NCBI GenBank assembly: GCA_963971575.1
Contig: OZ020617.1
Span: 41,698,606-41,762,605 of the forward strand
Source: Liopterus haemorrhoidalis
Taxonomy: Eukaryota > Arthropoda > Insecta > Coleoptera > Dytiscidae
Direction of reading: 5' to 3'
Length of the DNA stretch: 64,000 nucleotides
A model generated the notes under the pieces. That model was not told the origin of the DNA, ran no database searches, and worked only from the letters and a program-made list of their open reading frames with translations. A program made the position numbers and the translations under genes. Positions 44,092 through 54,778 of this stretch are shown piece by piece (within the stretch, counting starts at the first letter, position 1; each line of letters starts with the position of its first letter).

Positions 44092-44755
44092 TATTGGATT
44101 ACGCAGATGATATTTGTCTTGTTGCGCAATATTTCGCTAATATACAAAGAAAATTATCGCTCTTGCATATAGAAGCGAAGAAAATTGGTCTGAGTATTAA
44201 CTATAACAAAAACAGAATCGCTGAAATTAAATATGCCCAACCAGAATAAATTTATTGCTGAAGATTTTCTTATAAAAGAAACAGATAAATACATTTACGT
44301 CGGCAGTGTGGTTTTCTTTGACGGTTGTTTTCTCTGACGTTGAAAACCGTATCCGAAACGCCGGACATGATTTTGGCACACTCAAGTCTGGAAGTCACAG
44401 CTATATTTCATCTCTACAAATCTACGTATCTTCCATACCAAAGTTATTTCTGTATGGATGTGAAACATGGTAGATGACCAATCAGATAACTTCTCTGCAC
44501 AAAATTTTCCAACATCTTTTGGCCAAATACAAATCTAAACAGTCTAGCCAGACAAAAACCAATAGCGACAGAAATAATGACCCGGAAATTGACGTGGATA
44601 CGACACACACTGAGGAATCCTGACAATACCATCTACAAAGAGACACTTAGAAATTTGACGAATGGGAAAATCTTGGCCAGAAATTAAGGTCCTCATAGAA
44701 TAAAACCAGATGGCGATGCTTCTTAGAGGCCCTTTGCTCCACCTAGAAGCTACAG
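44092..44755 (+). pseudogene. RTE-like LINE RT and C-terminus relic
   Basis: Plus strand: LDYADDICLVAQYFANIQRK (YADD active site), LHIEAKKIGLSINYNKN, a frameshift, FIAEDFLIKETDKYIYVGSV, a damaged stretch, VENRIRNAGHDFGTLKSG, IYVSSIPKLFLYGCETW, then WIRHTLRNPDN and RCFLEALCSTSR near the end. The order equals that of the RTE-like pieces at 16.2 and 19.8 kb combined. Several stops and frameshifts. Confidence 0.85.
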
Positions 44756-44774
44756 GAAATTATATACCTATATA

Positions 44775-44980
44775 CGAGATCTGTTCAGAAAATAACCGAA
44801 CATTTTGAATTACGCGCCAACGGGAATATTTAGTGATATACGGTTGGCAGCATTGCGTTGCTCATTACCTTCTTGTAACTAAATATTCTTGGATTGTTGA
44901 TATTTCGTTTAGTTTTCGTGATTTTGTTATTTGAGTGCAACGTGTTTCACACTGAAATCGCAATTAACACTTAATGGCGA
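44775..44980 (+). mobile_element. mariner 5' end fragment
   Basis: After TA at 44773-44774: CGAGATCTGTTCAGAAAATA, then ACCGAACATTTTGAATTACG, a typical mariner terminal repeat and leader. It stops at 44980 where Helentron-like copy D begins. No transposase codons remain. Confidence 0.7.
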
Positions 44981-46284
44981 TTTTTAGGGTTTTGTAGGTA
45001 TGACCAAAAAACCCTTATACCGTCATTTTGTCGTCTGTCTGTCTGTTCGGTAAAAATTGTAGCCAAACGGCTAAACCTAGAGAGTTGAAATTTGGCATGC
45101 TTATACAACTCTTTGACCCGCACATAGGAAAAATACTAAAACATATCCCCCTAAAAATATAAACAAAAATGTGCTCATCGAAAACAAAAATATTTTTTTT
45201 AAATTCTGAGTAGGGTATCAAATGAAAGCTCTAGTACGTGGATTAACGATCAAATTTTTATTTTTGCAAAATAAATTATTTTGATGCGATTGTTGCCAAC
45301 ATTGTGCAAAAAATTTTTTTTTTAAATTCTGAGTAGGGTATCAAATGAAAGCCCTTAGTACGTAGATTAACGATAAAAAAATTATTTTTGCCAAATAAAT
45401 TATTATGACGCGATTTTTGCCAAAATTGTGCAAAAAAATTTTTGTCCCACACCCTGTAGCCCAGATGGTTTAAACAAAAATCTGAAAAAATTCTGAGTAA
45501 TGTACATTTGTGTGAACCGGAATAGTACAACAGGAATTTTTGATCAGATTATGTTTTCGGAAAATAACGCATTTTTTGTGTTTTTTGCTTGACCATGTAA
45601 AATATTTAATGATATTATGTAGTACAGTAAACAGAGCGCTTCGATGGTGTAATTTTTAGAATACAGGCGTTCTAATTTGCAAACTCGTGTTCAATCCGGC
45701 CTCGAAGCAATTTCATTTTTTCTTAGTTTTCAAGTTTTTTTTTGCATTTTTATTTTGTTTAAATTATTTTTTCAAAATTCTAGTTATATTTGGGCAAATA
45801 TTGTATTTAATTTTTAAAAGCGTAAATTTAATAACCAGTAGAAATTGTTGAAATTAAATACTCTTGGACTTACAACCAAGTAACTTATATATATATATAT
45901 AATACCATGGATACAAGTAAAAAAAATAAAATATATGTTATGTCATAATGTCTGTATCATATTAGTGCCTAAATATATTACTGCTATACTGCTATTTATT
46001 TTCCTATAAATACACGAAATCAGAACGGCGGAGCTTATGACTAAAACAACCAATGGAAGCCATAAGCGCAATTTTCAAAATCTTATTAAACCTTGCTATA
46101 TAAAAAAAAATACTGCACATATTTAGAAACCTACATAATAGTGTTAGGCATTCGGATTAAAATTAACAAAAAAAAATATTTTAACATAATTTTTTTTTTT
46201 TGGCATCCCAAATAATCATTATTCACTTACTAAATACCTACGAAACCCTGAAATGTGTGAAAATTCACACTTTACATCAATTTT
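44981..46284 (+). mobile_element. Helentron/DINE-like element, copy D
   Basis: Complete, about 1.3 kb: 5' TTTTTAGGGTTTTGTAGGTA, two GTCT units, the TAGCCAAACGGCTA hairpin; 3' TACCTACGAAACCCTGAAAT, GTGTGAAAATTCACAC, CATCAATTTTTTT. It is longer than copy B because of a tandem duplication of about 130 bp (45200-45450, TTCTGAGTAGGGTATCAAAT twice) and an extra segment containing (TA)n (45885-45901). It carries a tRNA-like module with a paired acceptor stem. It interrupts a mariner end. Confidence 0.85.
45638..45708 (+). other. tRNA-like module inside copy D
   Basis: A 71 nt unit. GCTTCGA (45638-45644) and TCGAAGC (45702-45708) form a perfect 7 bp acceptor-like stem. Box A TGGTGTAATTT begins directly after it at 45645, where position 8 of a tRNA should be (10 of 11 matches). 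The box B region TGTTCAATCCG is weak (7 of 11). Clear tRNA ancestry, T stem degraded. The reverse-oriented copy E has the same module with box A deleted. Confidence 0.65.
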
Positions 46285-46780
46285 TTTCTTTCTATCGTAT
46301 ATGTTTCAAATGTTTATTCCGTATAAGTGTTATATTAGCATTATATTGACGTATTCTGTATAATTTTAATTTCTAATTTGATAATGGAATAATTTATTGT
46401 TTTTTTGTTTTTTAACATATTACGCAATAAATAGAAGGCCGATCTGATCTATATTAAAAATAATATTTCAATTATGCAGATACTTATGAATAAGGACCAA
46501 AATATCGTGACCGTGGAAATATTGTTGGAACAGATTCAGTAATAAACAGCTGAACAATTTGACGCACGTGTGTTTTATTAAAATAATTTGTGAAAACGTA
46601 ATTGAATTTATAACGTTGTAATTGGTGACAGAAGTATGCTAAAATAACAGAAAATTATGGTAATTAATTGTCAGGATTTATATAAAATAAAATAACAATT
46701 CCAAATTCATTTGTCACAATTTACGAATTTGCTGTGGTGAATACATGGACTACGGACTACATCTTTAGAGAATGAGACCA
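46285..46780. other. No recognisable feature
   Basis: AT-rich; no ORF or paired ends. Confidence 0.4.
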
Positions 46781-46825
46781 TGATGCCAGGTATTGGGAGT
46801 TGGAGTTGTAAGTCGAGGAGTAAAA

Positions 46826-46905
46826 CCTTTTTGGAGGAGTCGAATCTTTTTGGAAGAGTCAAATCTTTTGGAAAAGGAGAATCTTTTTGGAGGAGTCGAA
46901 AAAAC
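46826..46905 (+). repeat. Short tandem repeat, about 19-20 bp unit, four units
   Basis: Variants of CTTTTTGGAGGAGTCGAAT. The region belongs to a word-rich element that seems to end near 47306 with a hAT-like motif. Confidence 0.75.
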
Positions 46906-47267
46906 TATCGGCTCCTGACTCTGATTCAATTTTTATTAATGGTGAGAATAAACCAAAAACTAAAACAAAATAACCATATTACCAGAATTTATTAAAAAAC
47001 GGGTACTGGAACGATATTTCATCTTTTTGTTCTAGAAGGAAAACAAAATTGAAAATATTCAATAACAGTTTTAACCGGTTTTCCTTAATGTCCTCCAGTT
47101 TATAATTTGATTAATATTATTCGTATTAACAGATTAATACGATGAGGCTGTCAGTATTTTTTGTTTTACACACGCGTATCCATTTTATCTTTTTCAGACC
47201 ACAAAGTCATTTGTAGTGAATTATGAAAGAAGTCGGGAGCCTGAGTCAGTTTTCAAAAATACCGACT

Positions 47268-47308
47268 AGGGAGTCGTTTATTTTTCTGCTAATTATCCAT
47301 CCCTGGGA
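47268..47308. mobile_element. hAT-like end
   Basis: Inverted reading CAGGGATGGATAATTAGCAG and the ACTCCC/GGAGTC words outside it resemble hAT termini (CAGGGATGG). The left partner could be near 46785 but does not match well. Confidence 0.4.
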
Positions 47309-47315
47309 TTTATAA

Positions 47316-48283
47316 TAGGGGATACGCATAAAATTTATATTTCCTTAAAACTACATTTTTTTGATATGTTAATGTTAGTTATGTCACATAACAAAACAAA
47401 AATCACATTTTAATTAAAATTATAGCCCAATTTTTTAATTAAAATATTGTAAATTTGAAATAAGCCGACCACGGCGCGAAGGTTGCCGAGTAAATACGAC
47501 TGAGTATGACGTCAAACGACTGGGGTTTGACTTCACAGATAGAGTTACAACATAAACTTTACGTGTGTATATTGTATTGTTCGAGTGTTTTGTATTTGTT
47601 TTTAAACATTTTTTCACGCATTTATTATTAAAATGGTAGATAAAGATTTTGTTAGGGCTCAGAGTGATAATTTATCCAACATTGATGCATTTATGCTCAT
47701 GGAATATATGAAAAAACATATACAAACATAAAGTTTACTTTTTTCTGAAATATCGGTTTTATTTCGCCTCATAGCTTCCAGCCACAAATTTCGCCTTTTC
47801 TGTTGTTTTGCGCCATCAGGTAATGATATAAATTGGTTTTTTGGATTTCTATTTGAACTATTTGTGCACATCGTTACTAATCAATATTTTCGACTATGTT
47901 TCGAAGTACTGGGGCCTGGATCTTCCATATTTTATATATTTTAATATAAAATTTAATTCGGTAAACATGTATAAATTGTTTTTATAGAATAAAACTTTAT
48001 TTTAATTAAAATCACTCTAACTTTACATAACCTATAAAATTTATACAAGCAAATAAGTTCACGACTGTGTATGCTCCACGCTGTACACTGGGTAGGCTTG
48101 TAGTGTACTGCGTCACTTAGAAGGGGTATGACGTCACACGTCGTTTTCGCGTGCTACATACATTTATGATTTTTTTAAGCCTTCAAATTAAAAAAATAAA
48201 AATGCAAAACTGTTTTTTATGTTTATATGCAACAAGAGGAATATAATAAAAAAAAATTAAAAAATCATGCCTATCCCCTATTG
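47316..48283. mobile_element. TIR element with AATAGGGGATA ends
   Basis: Left AATAGGGGATACGCATAAAA and inverted right AATAGGGGATAGGCATGATT. Inside, two GC-richer patches with GTATGACGTCA (47504, 48126) lie in both arms in the same orientation. About 970 bp, no transposase. Superfamily and duplication not determined. It follows the hAT-like end almost directly. Confidence 0.55.
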
Positions 48284-48457
48284 TTAAAACTTGTACCCAC
48301 TACCAACGAATGAGTTTGGATAACGTTTGGAGTTATTTGATTACAGTCTTTTGTGGCTACATATTGCTGCCATCGTCTTATCCAATTCTGGGAACACATT
48401 TTGCAGTTACTTTTTGGAGAATGCTGTATGCTACCAAGCTAACTACTACAGTAGTTC

Positions 48458-49469
48458 TAAAAATTGATGTGAAGTGTGAATTTTCACACATTTCAGGATT
48501 TCGCAGGTATTTAGTAAGTGAATAATGATTATTTGGGATGCCAAAACAAATTTTATGTTAAAATATTTTTTTTTTGTTAATTTTTTTTCGAATGCCTAAT
48601 ACCATTATGTAGGTTTCTAAATATGTGCAGTTTTTTTTTTTTTTTCTTATATAGCAAGGTTCAATAAGATTTTGAAAATTGCGCTTATGGCTTCCATTGG
48701 TTGTTTTAGTCATAAACTTCGCCCTTCTGATTTCGTGTATTTATAGGAATATAAATAGCAGTATAGCAGTAATATATTTAGGCACTAATTTGATACAAAC
48801 ATTATAACACATGACATAACATATATTTTATATATTTTATTTTTTTACTTGTATCCATGGTATAATATATAAGTTACTTGGTTCAAGTCCAAGAGTATTC
48901 AATTTCAACAATTTTCACTGGTTATTAAATTTACGCTTTTAAAAATTAAATGCAATATTTGCCCAAATATAACTAGAATTTTGAAAAAATAATTTAAACA
49001 AAATAAAAATGCAAAAAAAAACAGAAAAAATGAAATTGCCTCGAAGCCGGATTGAACTCGAGTTTGCAAATTAGAACGCCAGTACTGTACTACATAATAC
49101 CATTAAATATTTTACATGGTCAAGCAAAAAACACAAAAAAGCGTTATTTTCCGAAAACATAATTTGATCAAAAATGATCGTGTTCTTAATGTACATTACT
49201 TAGAATTTTTTCAGATTTTTAGTTTAAACCATTTTTTAAAAAATTTTTTTGCACAATTTTGGCAAAAATTTCGTCAAAATAATTTATTTTGCAAAAATAT
49301 AATTTTGATCGTTAATTTACGTACTAAGAGCTTTCATTTGATACCCTACGCCTTTCAACTCTCTAGGTTTCGCTGTTTGGCTACAATTTTTACCGAACAG
49401 ACAGACAGACAGACAGACGACAAAATGACGGTATAAGGGTTTTTTGGTCATCCCTACAAAACCTTAAAA
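48458..49469 (-). mobile_element. Helentron/DINE-like element, copy E
   Basis: Reverse orientation, both ends present (3' at 48458 with the GTGTGAATTTTCACAC hairpin, 5' at 49469). It is the closest relative of copy D, sharing the (TA)n-flanked segment and CCTTGCTATATA region. The tRNA-like module (49037-49082, minus) has lost about 38 bp including box A. A 5' segment near 49350 is also shortened. Confidence 0.8.
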
Positions 49470-49814
49470 GTCATCGAATAAATCGGTACTTGTGGAGACT
49501 TGTACTTGCGTACAACACACATTTCATCTAACTTGGCTGGACAAGCAAAGTTGGTCAACAATAACAACTGGAAAAGTGTCAACAAGACTCAAAAAGAAAA
49601 AGTGTGTGGCGTCGTTGGTCGTTCGCATTGTTAGCAAAAATTAGAAGTTTCTTCTTATTTTTTCGTATTCTGCTAACTGCTAAGTAGAACAAGAACTAAC
49701 ACTATTAGTATTGTTATAACACAATAGATGGCGCTTATATTTTGTGTACTAATTTTAATAAAAAATAAATTTTTAAGATTCCAGCGCCTCTAGCGGTAGT
49801 TTCTGAATTTCAAA

Positions 49815-49935
49815 GTTTAAACATCGACATCAGTAGTAGACATCGATGTTTTATCGATACTATCGCCAGCTGACCATCGATGGTAAAAAGATCGATGTTT
49901 TCGATACATCGATGTTTTTTTCCCATCCCTATTAC
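49815..49935. repeat. CATCGATG-rich hAT-like end
   Basis: Inverted reading TAGGGATGGGAAAAAAACAT followed by CGATGTATCGAAAACATCGA. This end type (TAGGGATGGG plus ATCGATGT words) recurs in insect hAT-like elements, and the word pattern is shared with 35686-35810. Confidence 0.55.
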
Positions 49936-50734
49936 CGCCCACAAGTTAACCGCTGTGGTGTGGTTAAGCTGTGGTACGTATGAGTTTAACCTAACAGTCA
50001 ATCGTCAATTGGTACGGATTAATTCGCAAACCTGGGTAACATTTTTGTCGACGTTAGAAATTGAAGGCCTCCCAGATCTCTCATTATCTTTAACTGAATT
50101 TCTACCATATTTAAGACTAACAGTTCAACAGAAAATCTAAAAATGTTGGATCAGCGATAAGTTATGTAATGAAAATAAACAGTAGTACTGACCATACCAT
50201 GCTTCGTAAGCAAGTTGTTACAAACTTGTACATTCGCGGTGTTTATAATTTCCATACATTGGGTTCAAGGCCGCAATAATACGATAGAATCACATCTGAA
50301 CTAGTAACAGCACTAATAAAATAATGTGCGCAAATTCATGATTGACCCCATGTACATCACATCAGTCAATGCTACATTGGTTGGTGTAAGGATTGAGATC
50401 TCACTATAAATAGAAGTTTATTAGATTTTAAAGAACAAAGAGGATTGAACTGGAATATTACTTACTCAATTGTTTCTAGAATATTATAGACTGTAAATAT
50501 TGACAAGTTCAACTAGAGTATTCAGAACTCCCACTTGTGTAGAAATTTATCAAGATTTACATCTTCAAATAAGATTGTAACAATCGAAATGTACTGATGG
50601 AGAAGAACTTTGAGAATACCTCGAACAGCAAAAAGTACAAATGTCTTGGTCCTCCAGGAATTAAACCGGCGATGAAACTCTTTTCTATTGTGTATGCACA
50701 GTCAGCCTTCTCAATCAACGGGCCTGGATGCAAG
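49936..50734. other. No recognisable feature
   Basis: No gene supported; open frames here lack motifs. Confidence 0.4.
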
Positions 50735-50736
50735 TA

Positions 50737-52022
50737 CCAGGTCTACAAGTACGAAATGCGGATTTTTTTTTAAATAAAACCCATTAAACTCAAAAGAACA
50801 GTAAAAGTTTATTTGTTCAAAGTATGCTCCATTAGAAGTTATACATTTTTCCCATCTTTCAGGCAATTTGTGAATACCTCGCAAGTACAACTCTTCCCCT
50901 TTCCCCGCAAACCATTCATCTAGCCATTCTTTCACATTTTCATATGAACAAAAGTGCTGCTCGGCAAGTGCGTGACCCATCGATACGAACAAGTGGTAAT
51001 CTGAAGGGGCCAAGTCTGGTGAGTAAGCGGCATGGGGTAGCACTTCCCACTTGAGTGCCTCCAATGTGTTGCAAACTGCTTTTGCCTTATGTGATGAAGC
51101 GTTATCGTGAAGAAAGATTACTTTGTGCTGTCTTCTTTCGTATTCTGGTCGTTTTATGAGTAGCGAATGGTTCAATTCGATCAGTTGTTGTTGGTAGCGT
51201 TGGGTATTAACTGTTTCACCAGGTTTTAACAATTCATAATAGACCACACCCTTTTGGTCCCACTAAGTACAGAGAATTGTCTTTTTGCCAAAGCGATTCG
51301 GTCTTGCAGTTGATATGGATGGTGAGCCTGGGTTCACCCATGATTTTTTTGCGTTTGGGATTTTCAAAATAAATCAATTTTTCATCGCCAGTAATAATAC
51401 TATGCAAAAAAGACTTTCTTTTGTATCGTGCAAGGAAAATTTCACAAGTGTTTTTGCGTTTTTCCATCTTCCTCTCATTCAATGCATGTGGAACCCATCT
51501 GCCGACTTTCTGGATCTTACCCATTTCTCGTAGGCGATTGGAAACAGCTTGTTGACTAACGCCTAACTGCTCTGCTAGTTGTTTTTGTGATTGACTATCG
51601 TCTTCCTGTAGCAATGTTTCCAATTTTGTATCTTCATATTTTTTTGGAGGTTTTCCATGTTCTTTGTCTGTAAGATCAAAGTCACCACTTTTGAAACGCC
51701 GAAACCATCGTTCACACGTATCTTGCGATGGAGCATATTCACCATAAGCATCTCGAAACAGTCGGTATGATTCAGCAGCAGTTTTTTTCAAATGAAAACA
51801 AAACAGTAGTACTGTCCGCGAGTGCTCTTTATTTGGCACAAAATTTGACATTTTTAACACAGTAAACCAAAACTATATGATCACTTTTCAAATTATAACC
51901 TATACGCATTTGACACTTAATGATAACTTAACAAAACACCATATGTGTTGAAACTTTGTACTATACATTCAATTTGCGCGGCAAGTTTGAAAAAAATCCG
52001 CATTTCATACTTGTAGACCTGG
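50737..52022 (-). mobile_element. Full-length mariner, copy 2 (1,286 bp)
   Basis: Ends CCAGGTCTACAAGTACGAAA and inverted CCAGGTCTACAAGTATGAAA, TA on both sides (50735-50736, 52023-52024). One base longer than copy 1 and nearly identical to it. Confidence 0.97.
50813..51860 (-). pseudogene. mariner D34D transposase, frameshift plus nonsense
   Basis: Same protein as copy 1. Intact through TGDEKLIYFENPKRKK; the conserved Trp of DEKW is Leu here. A T-run of seven (51344-51350; six in copy 1) shifts the frame, followed in the restored frame by TAG for a Trp before DQKG (51263-51265). Downstream the frame is open: PGETVNTQRYQQQLIELNHS, FLHDNASSHKA, AAYSPDLAPSDYHLF, EWLDEWFAGKGEELYLRGIH and KCITSNGAYFE. 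The stop after this is mutated (TAA to CAA), so the frame runs on into flanking DNA. Its lesions differ from those of copy 1, so the two decayed independently after insertion. Confidence 0.95.
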
Positions 52023-52065
52023 TAATGTTTTAGGCCCCAATTTCTCAACAATGAAAAAGCCTTAA

Positions 52066-52563
52066 GCCTGGTTTATAATAAACACACAACGTAACGCATA
52101 GCATATGCATAGTATGGCTCCATAACTTAAAGAAGTTGAATCTTAATACTATCGTTCTCCTATTTATAATACAACCGCACAACATAGGGACACAACTCCA
52201 TAACAAAAAAATTCACCATAACAAAAAGTTGAACATTCATGTTTGTGGAGGCTATGCGTAGCCAATCACAGAAGAGAGTGACGAGCATGCGCCGTGCTTG
52301 ACAATTGTCGTAAATTTTTGTATATTTTTTTGGTTATTATTGTGTTTACAACTTATTAAAAATGGAAAAAGAACGAGGTTGGTTGAATTAATGGAAAATA
52401 ATCCAATATTGTATGAAAAATCAAGAAAAGCTCCGCATTCCGACTAATGTAGTAATGCGGTACACCGGTTCTATTATAAACACCGCAGTTATGGCTTGTG
52501 CGTTGTGCTGTGGAGACATGCTATGTTATATGCCATGGGTTATGTAGCTATTATAAACCAGGC
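52066..52563. mobile_element. 498 bp TTAA-flanked MITE, GCCTGGTTTATAATA family
   Basis: Ends GCCTGGTTTATAATA and the perfect inverse TATTATAAACCAGGC, with TTAA outside both (52062-52065, 52564-52567). It shares the first six bases GCCTGG and the TTAA target with the family at 11.4 and 56.8 kb, but not the body. A related pair lies at 40.3-40.7 kb. Confidence 0.9.
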
Positions 52564-52569
52564 TTAACA

Positions 52570-53430
52570 TCTCTTCACGAAAAAAAAAAATAATAATTAA
52601 ACAAAATGTAATTGTATAAAATATCATTAGAAAGTGGTTAGCAGAAAATCCAGCCAGGCGGCGCTAGCTCTTAAAATCTGGAGGAGCCAGGAAATATTTG
52701 AGGAGGGCATCATCATTTTTTGTCGTTATTAAAGGTTTGTTCGTTTGTGTTGCACCAGACTTGTCCAGGACAAGAGCAGCTGACGTCACTATATAAGATA
52801 GCATTGGTGGGGGAAGCTGTGGTGTAGTTCAGTGTAGGTTGGGCAACACAAACGAACACACCTTAATAGATTAATGGACAGGTGAAAATACAAGTAAAGA
52901 GCAAAAAAAGGTACACATCACTAAAATACAAGTGATGAGCAAAAAAAAGGTCCTCATTTCTAAAATATTAGTAACTTCGAGACTTCTTTAAAACACAGAA
53001 TAAATCCAGGTTCCATTGTTGCACACACATTTTTCTCCGAGCAATTCGTGGGCGGGGAGGGGGAATTGGGGTCCATACCAAAGTTTAGATGCCCCCCGGA
53101 TCCCTCGATAGCGACACCACTGAGAAAATCTTTCCCTATCACTTGATAAATAAGGGAAAGAAATTCACATCGAAACCAAAAGCGGCTAGATATTTTTTCT
53201 TTCTCTCGGGTGCCATATACGGTCTGGAGGCCCCTATACAACCTGGGACCTAGTGCCCTGCACCCTCCATATGGCCAACCTTGTGTCCCCGAATTATTTG
53301 TTCCATGGGAGTCATATCTAGTGACGTAGCTAGACAATTTTATTTAGACAAGTGTGGTCGGAGGCACCCGTATCAAAAAGTAAAAATATAGAACCGAAAA
53401 AATATAGAAGGATTTAAAAAATTATGAACA
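52570..53430. other. Unassigned repeats; minisatellite at 52885-52970
   Basis: It holds two to three units of the AAAAAAAGGTCCTCAYTTCTAAAATA minisatellite family. The open frame at 52960-53337 (minus) covers a GC-richer block with CCCTATACAACCTGGGACCT and is not protein-like. Confidence 0.4.
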
Positions 53431-53437
53431 GCATATA

Positions 53438-53920
53438 TAGGCTATTTCAATCGTTTAGGCGGAACTAGATTTTGAAATCTAGTAATTTTTATCTATTAAT
53501 TCGGACTTTTGGTCATTTTGTTTAAGTTCTGAATCAAAAAGTCTTCTAAATCATACTCAAATTTTCATATTTCTCAGTTCAAACTAATATTTCAAATTCT
53601 AGATTATATTGATTGTCATTATAAAATGTCCTTTACATTGCGTTTTAATTTTTTGTCATTTTTAATAAAAAATTCCCATTTATTTATTTGTTTTGTCCTC
53701 AATTAAATTAAATTTGTAAAAAAGTATCAATAATCTTTTAATAAATGCCACTCGTTTCCAAGGTTTCACTCACAAAACAGTTTCACTGTTGGAATTTTAA
53801 TTTTTCACATACCAACCTGAAAAATTAAATAACCCGAGCAAGGTCCGTTCTCGTGACTCGTGACAACTTAAAAGAACGAAATTCCCATTTAGTTCCGCCT
53901 AAACGTTTGGAATAGCCTTT
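53438..53920. mobile_element. TIR element, AGGCTATTCCAAACG family
   Basis: Left AGGCTATTTCAATCGTTTAG and inverted right AGGCTATTCCAAACGTTTAG, each followed by GCGGAACTARAT. 483 bp without coding capacity. Flanks are AT-only and the duplication is ambiguous. It is the inverted orientation of 62239-62634. Confidence 0.8.
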
Positions 53921-54009
53921 ATACTTTAATCTATTTATTATTGTAAAACAATTAAATTGTTATTATAAGAATAAAATTACGTTTTTTACGTTTTATTAAT
54001 TTTTCCTTT

Positions 54010-54115
54010 CGATATTTGAAAATATCGATATTTTGTTTCGATAGTGATACTTTTTATTCGATATTATAAATTCCTAAATATCGATACTTTCTCAGTAACG
54101 TATATCCCTACACAT
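54010..54115. repeat. ATCGATA-rich hAT-like end
   Basis: Repeated ATATCGATA/TATCGATACT words; the inverted end reads TAGGGATATACGTTACTGAG. Third member of the TAGGG-plus-ATCGAT end type in this window. Confidence 0.5.
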
Positions 54116-54778
54116 AACAGCTGCATCGTAACAAATCGCAATTATCCCTATCTAATTACTAGGTAGTACGCAACGCGTGCAGTTCATGTATTCTTTGATC
54201 AAACCTCGTATTTTAGATATTGGAAGATTATACCATAATCCAACGACCTACAAATTTATTAATCATTAATCTAAATGTATAACATTCTTTAATTAAAACA
54301 TATCCTTAATCAAATCTCATAAAAAATTCTATAAACACCGACAAAGCCCGTAAAATTTCAAATGATCAGTCACAAAATGTAGAATATTTCCGAGTACTAC
54401 CGATATATATCACGCGAAGTGTCGAGTTGCGTGGTGACCCTTTCGTGGTGAAGGCCTTCAGGCGAAGGTCGCCGGGAATCGACCTGGGGTCACGGCCCAA
54501 CTAGCAGATATCATTTTATCTGGGGCAGGAGAACTCAGGAATCCTTGTTCTGCGAACTGGAAACTGGCGAGTCGATATAGGCCGCTTTTCCCCAAGGTAG
54601 GATATTAACTTACTGGTGGGGTTTTTATATTGTTAAGGATTTTGGAAAAGAACCGGTTTTAAATTTTAAGGGTTTAAAATGGGGTATTTTAAGAGTTTAT
54701 TTACAATATTATACAAACACTAAAGTAGGTAAAAAGTGTAAATATATTTTTAGAATTTGTGGAAAAATAAAATGTGTA

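Noticed and set aside
46780..46995. 71-codon plus ORF at 46780-46995
   Set aside because: It translates the 19-20 bp tandem repeat and adjacent low-complexity DNA.
52960..53337. 125-codon minus ORF at 52960-53337
   Set aside because: No domain, no recognisable composition; lies in a repeat-rich GC patch next to minisatellite units.
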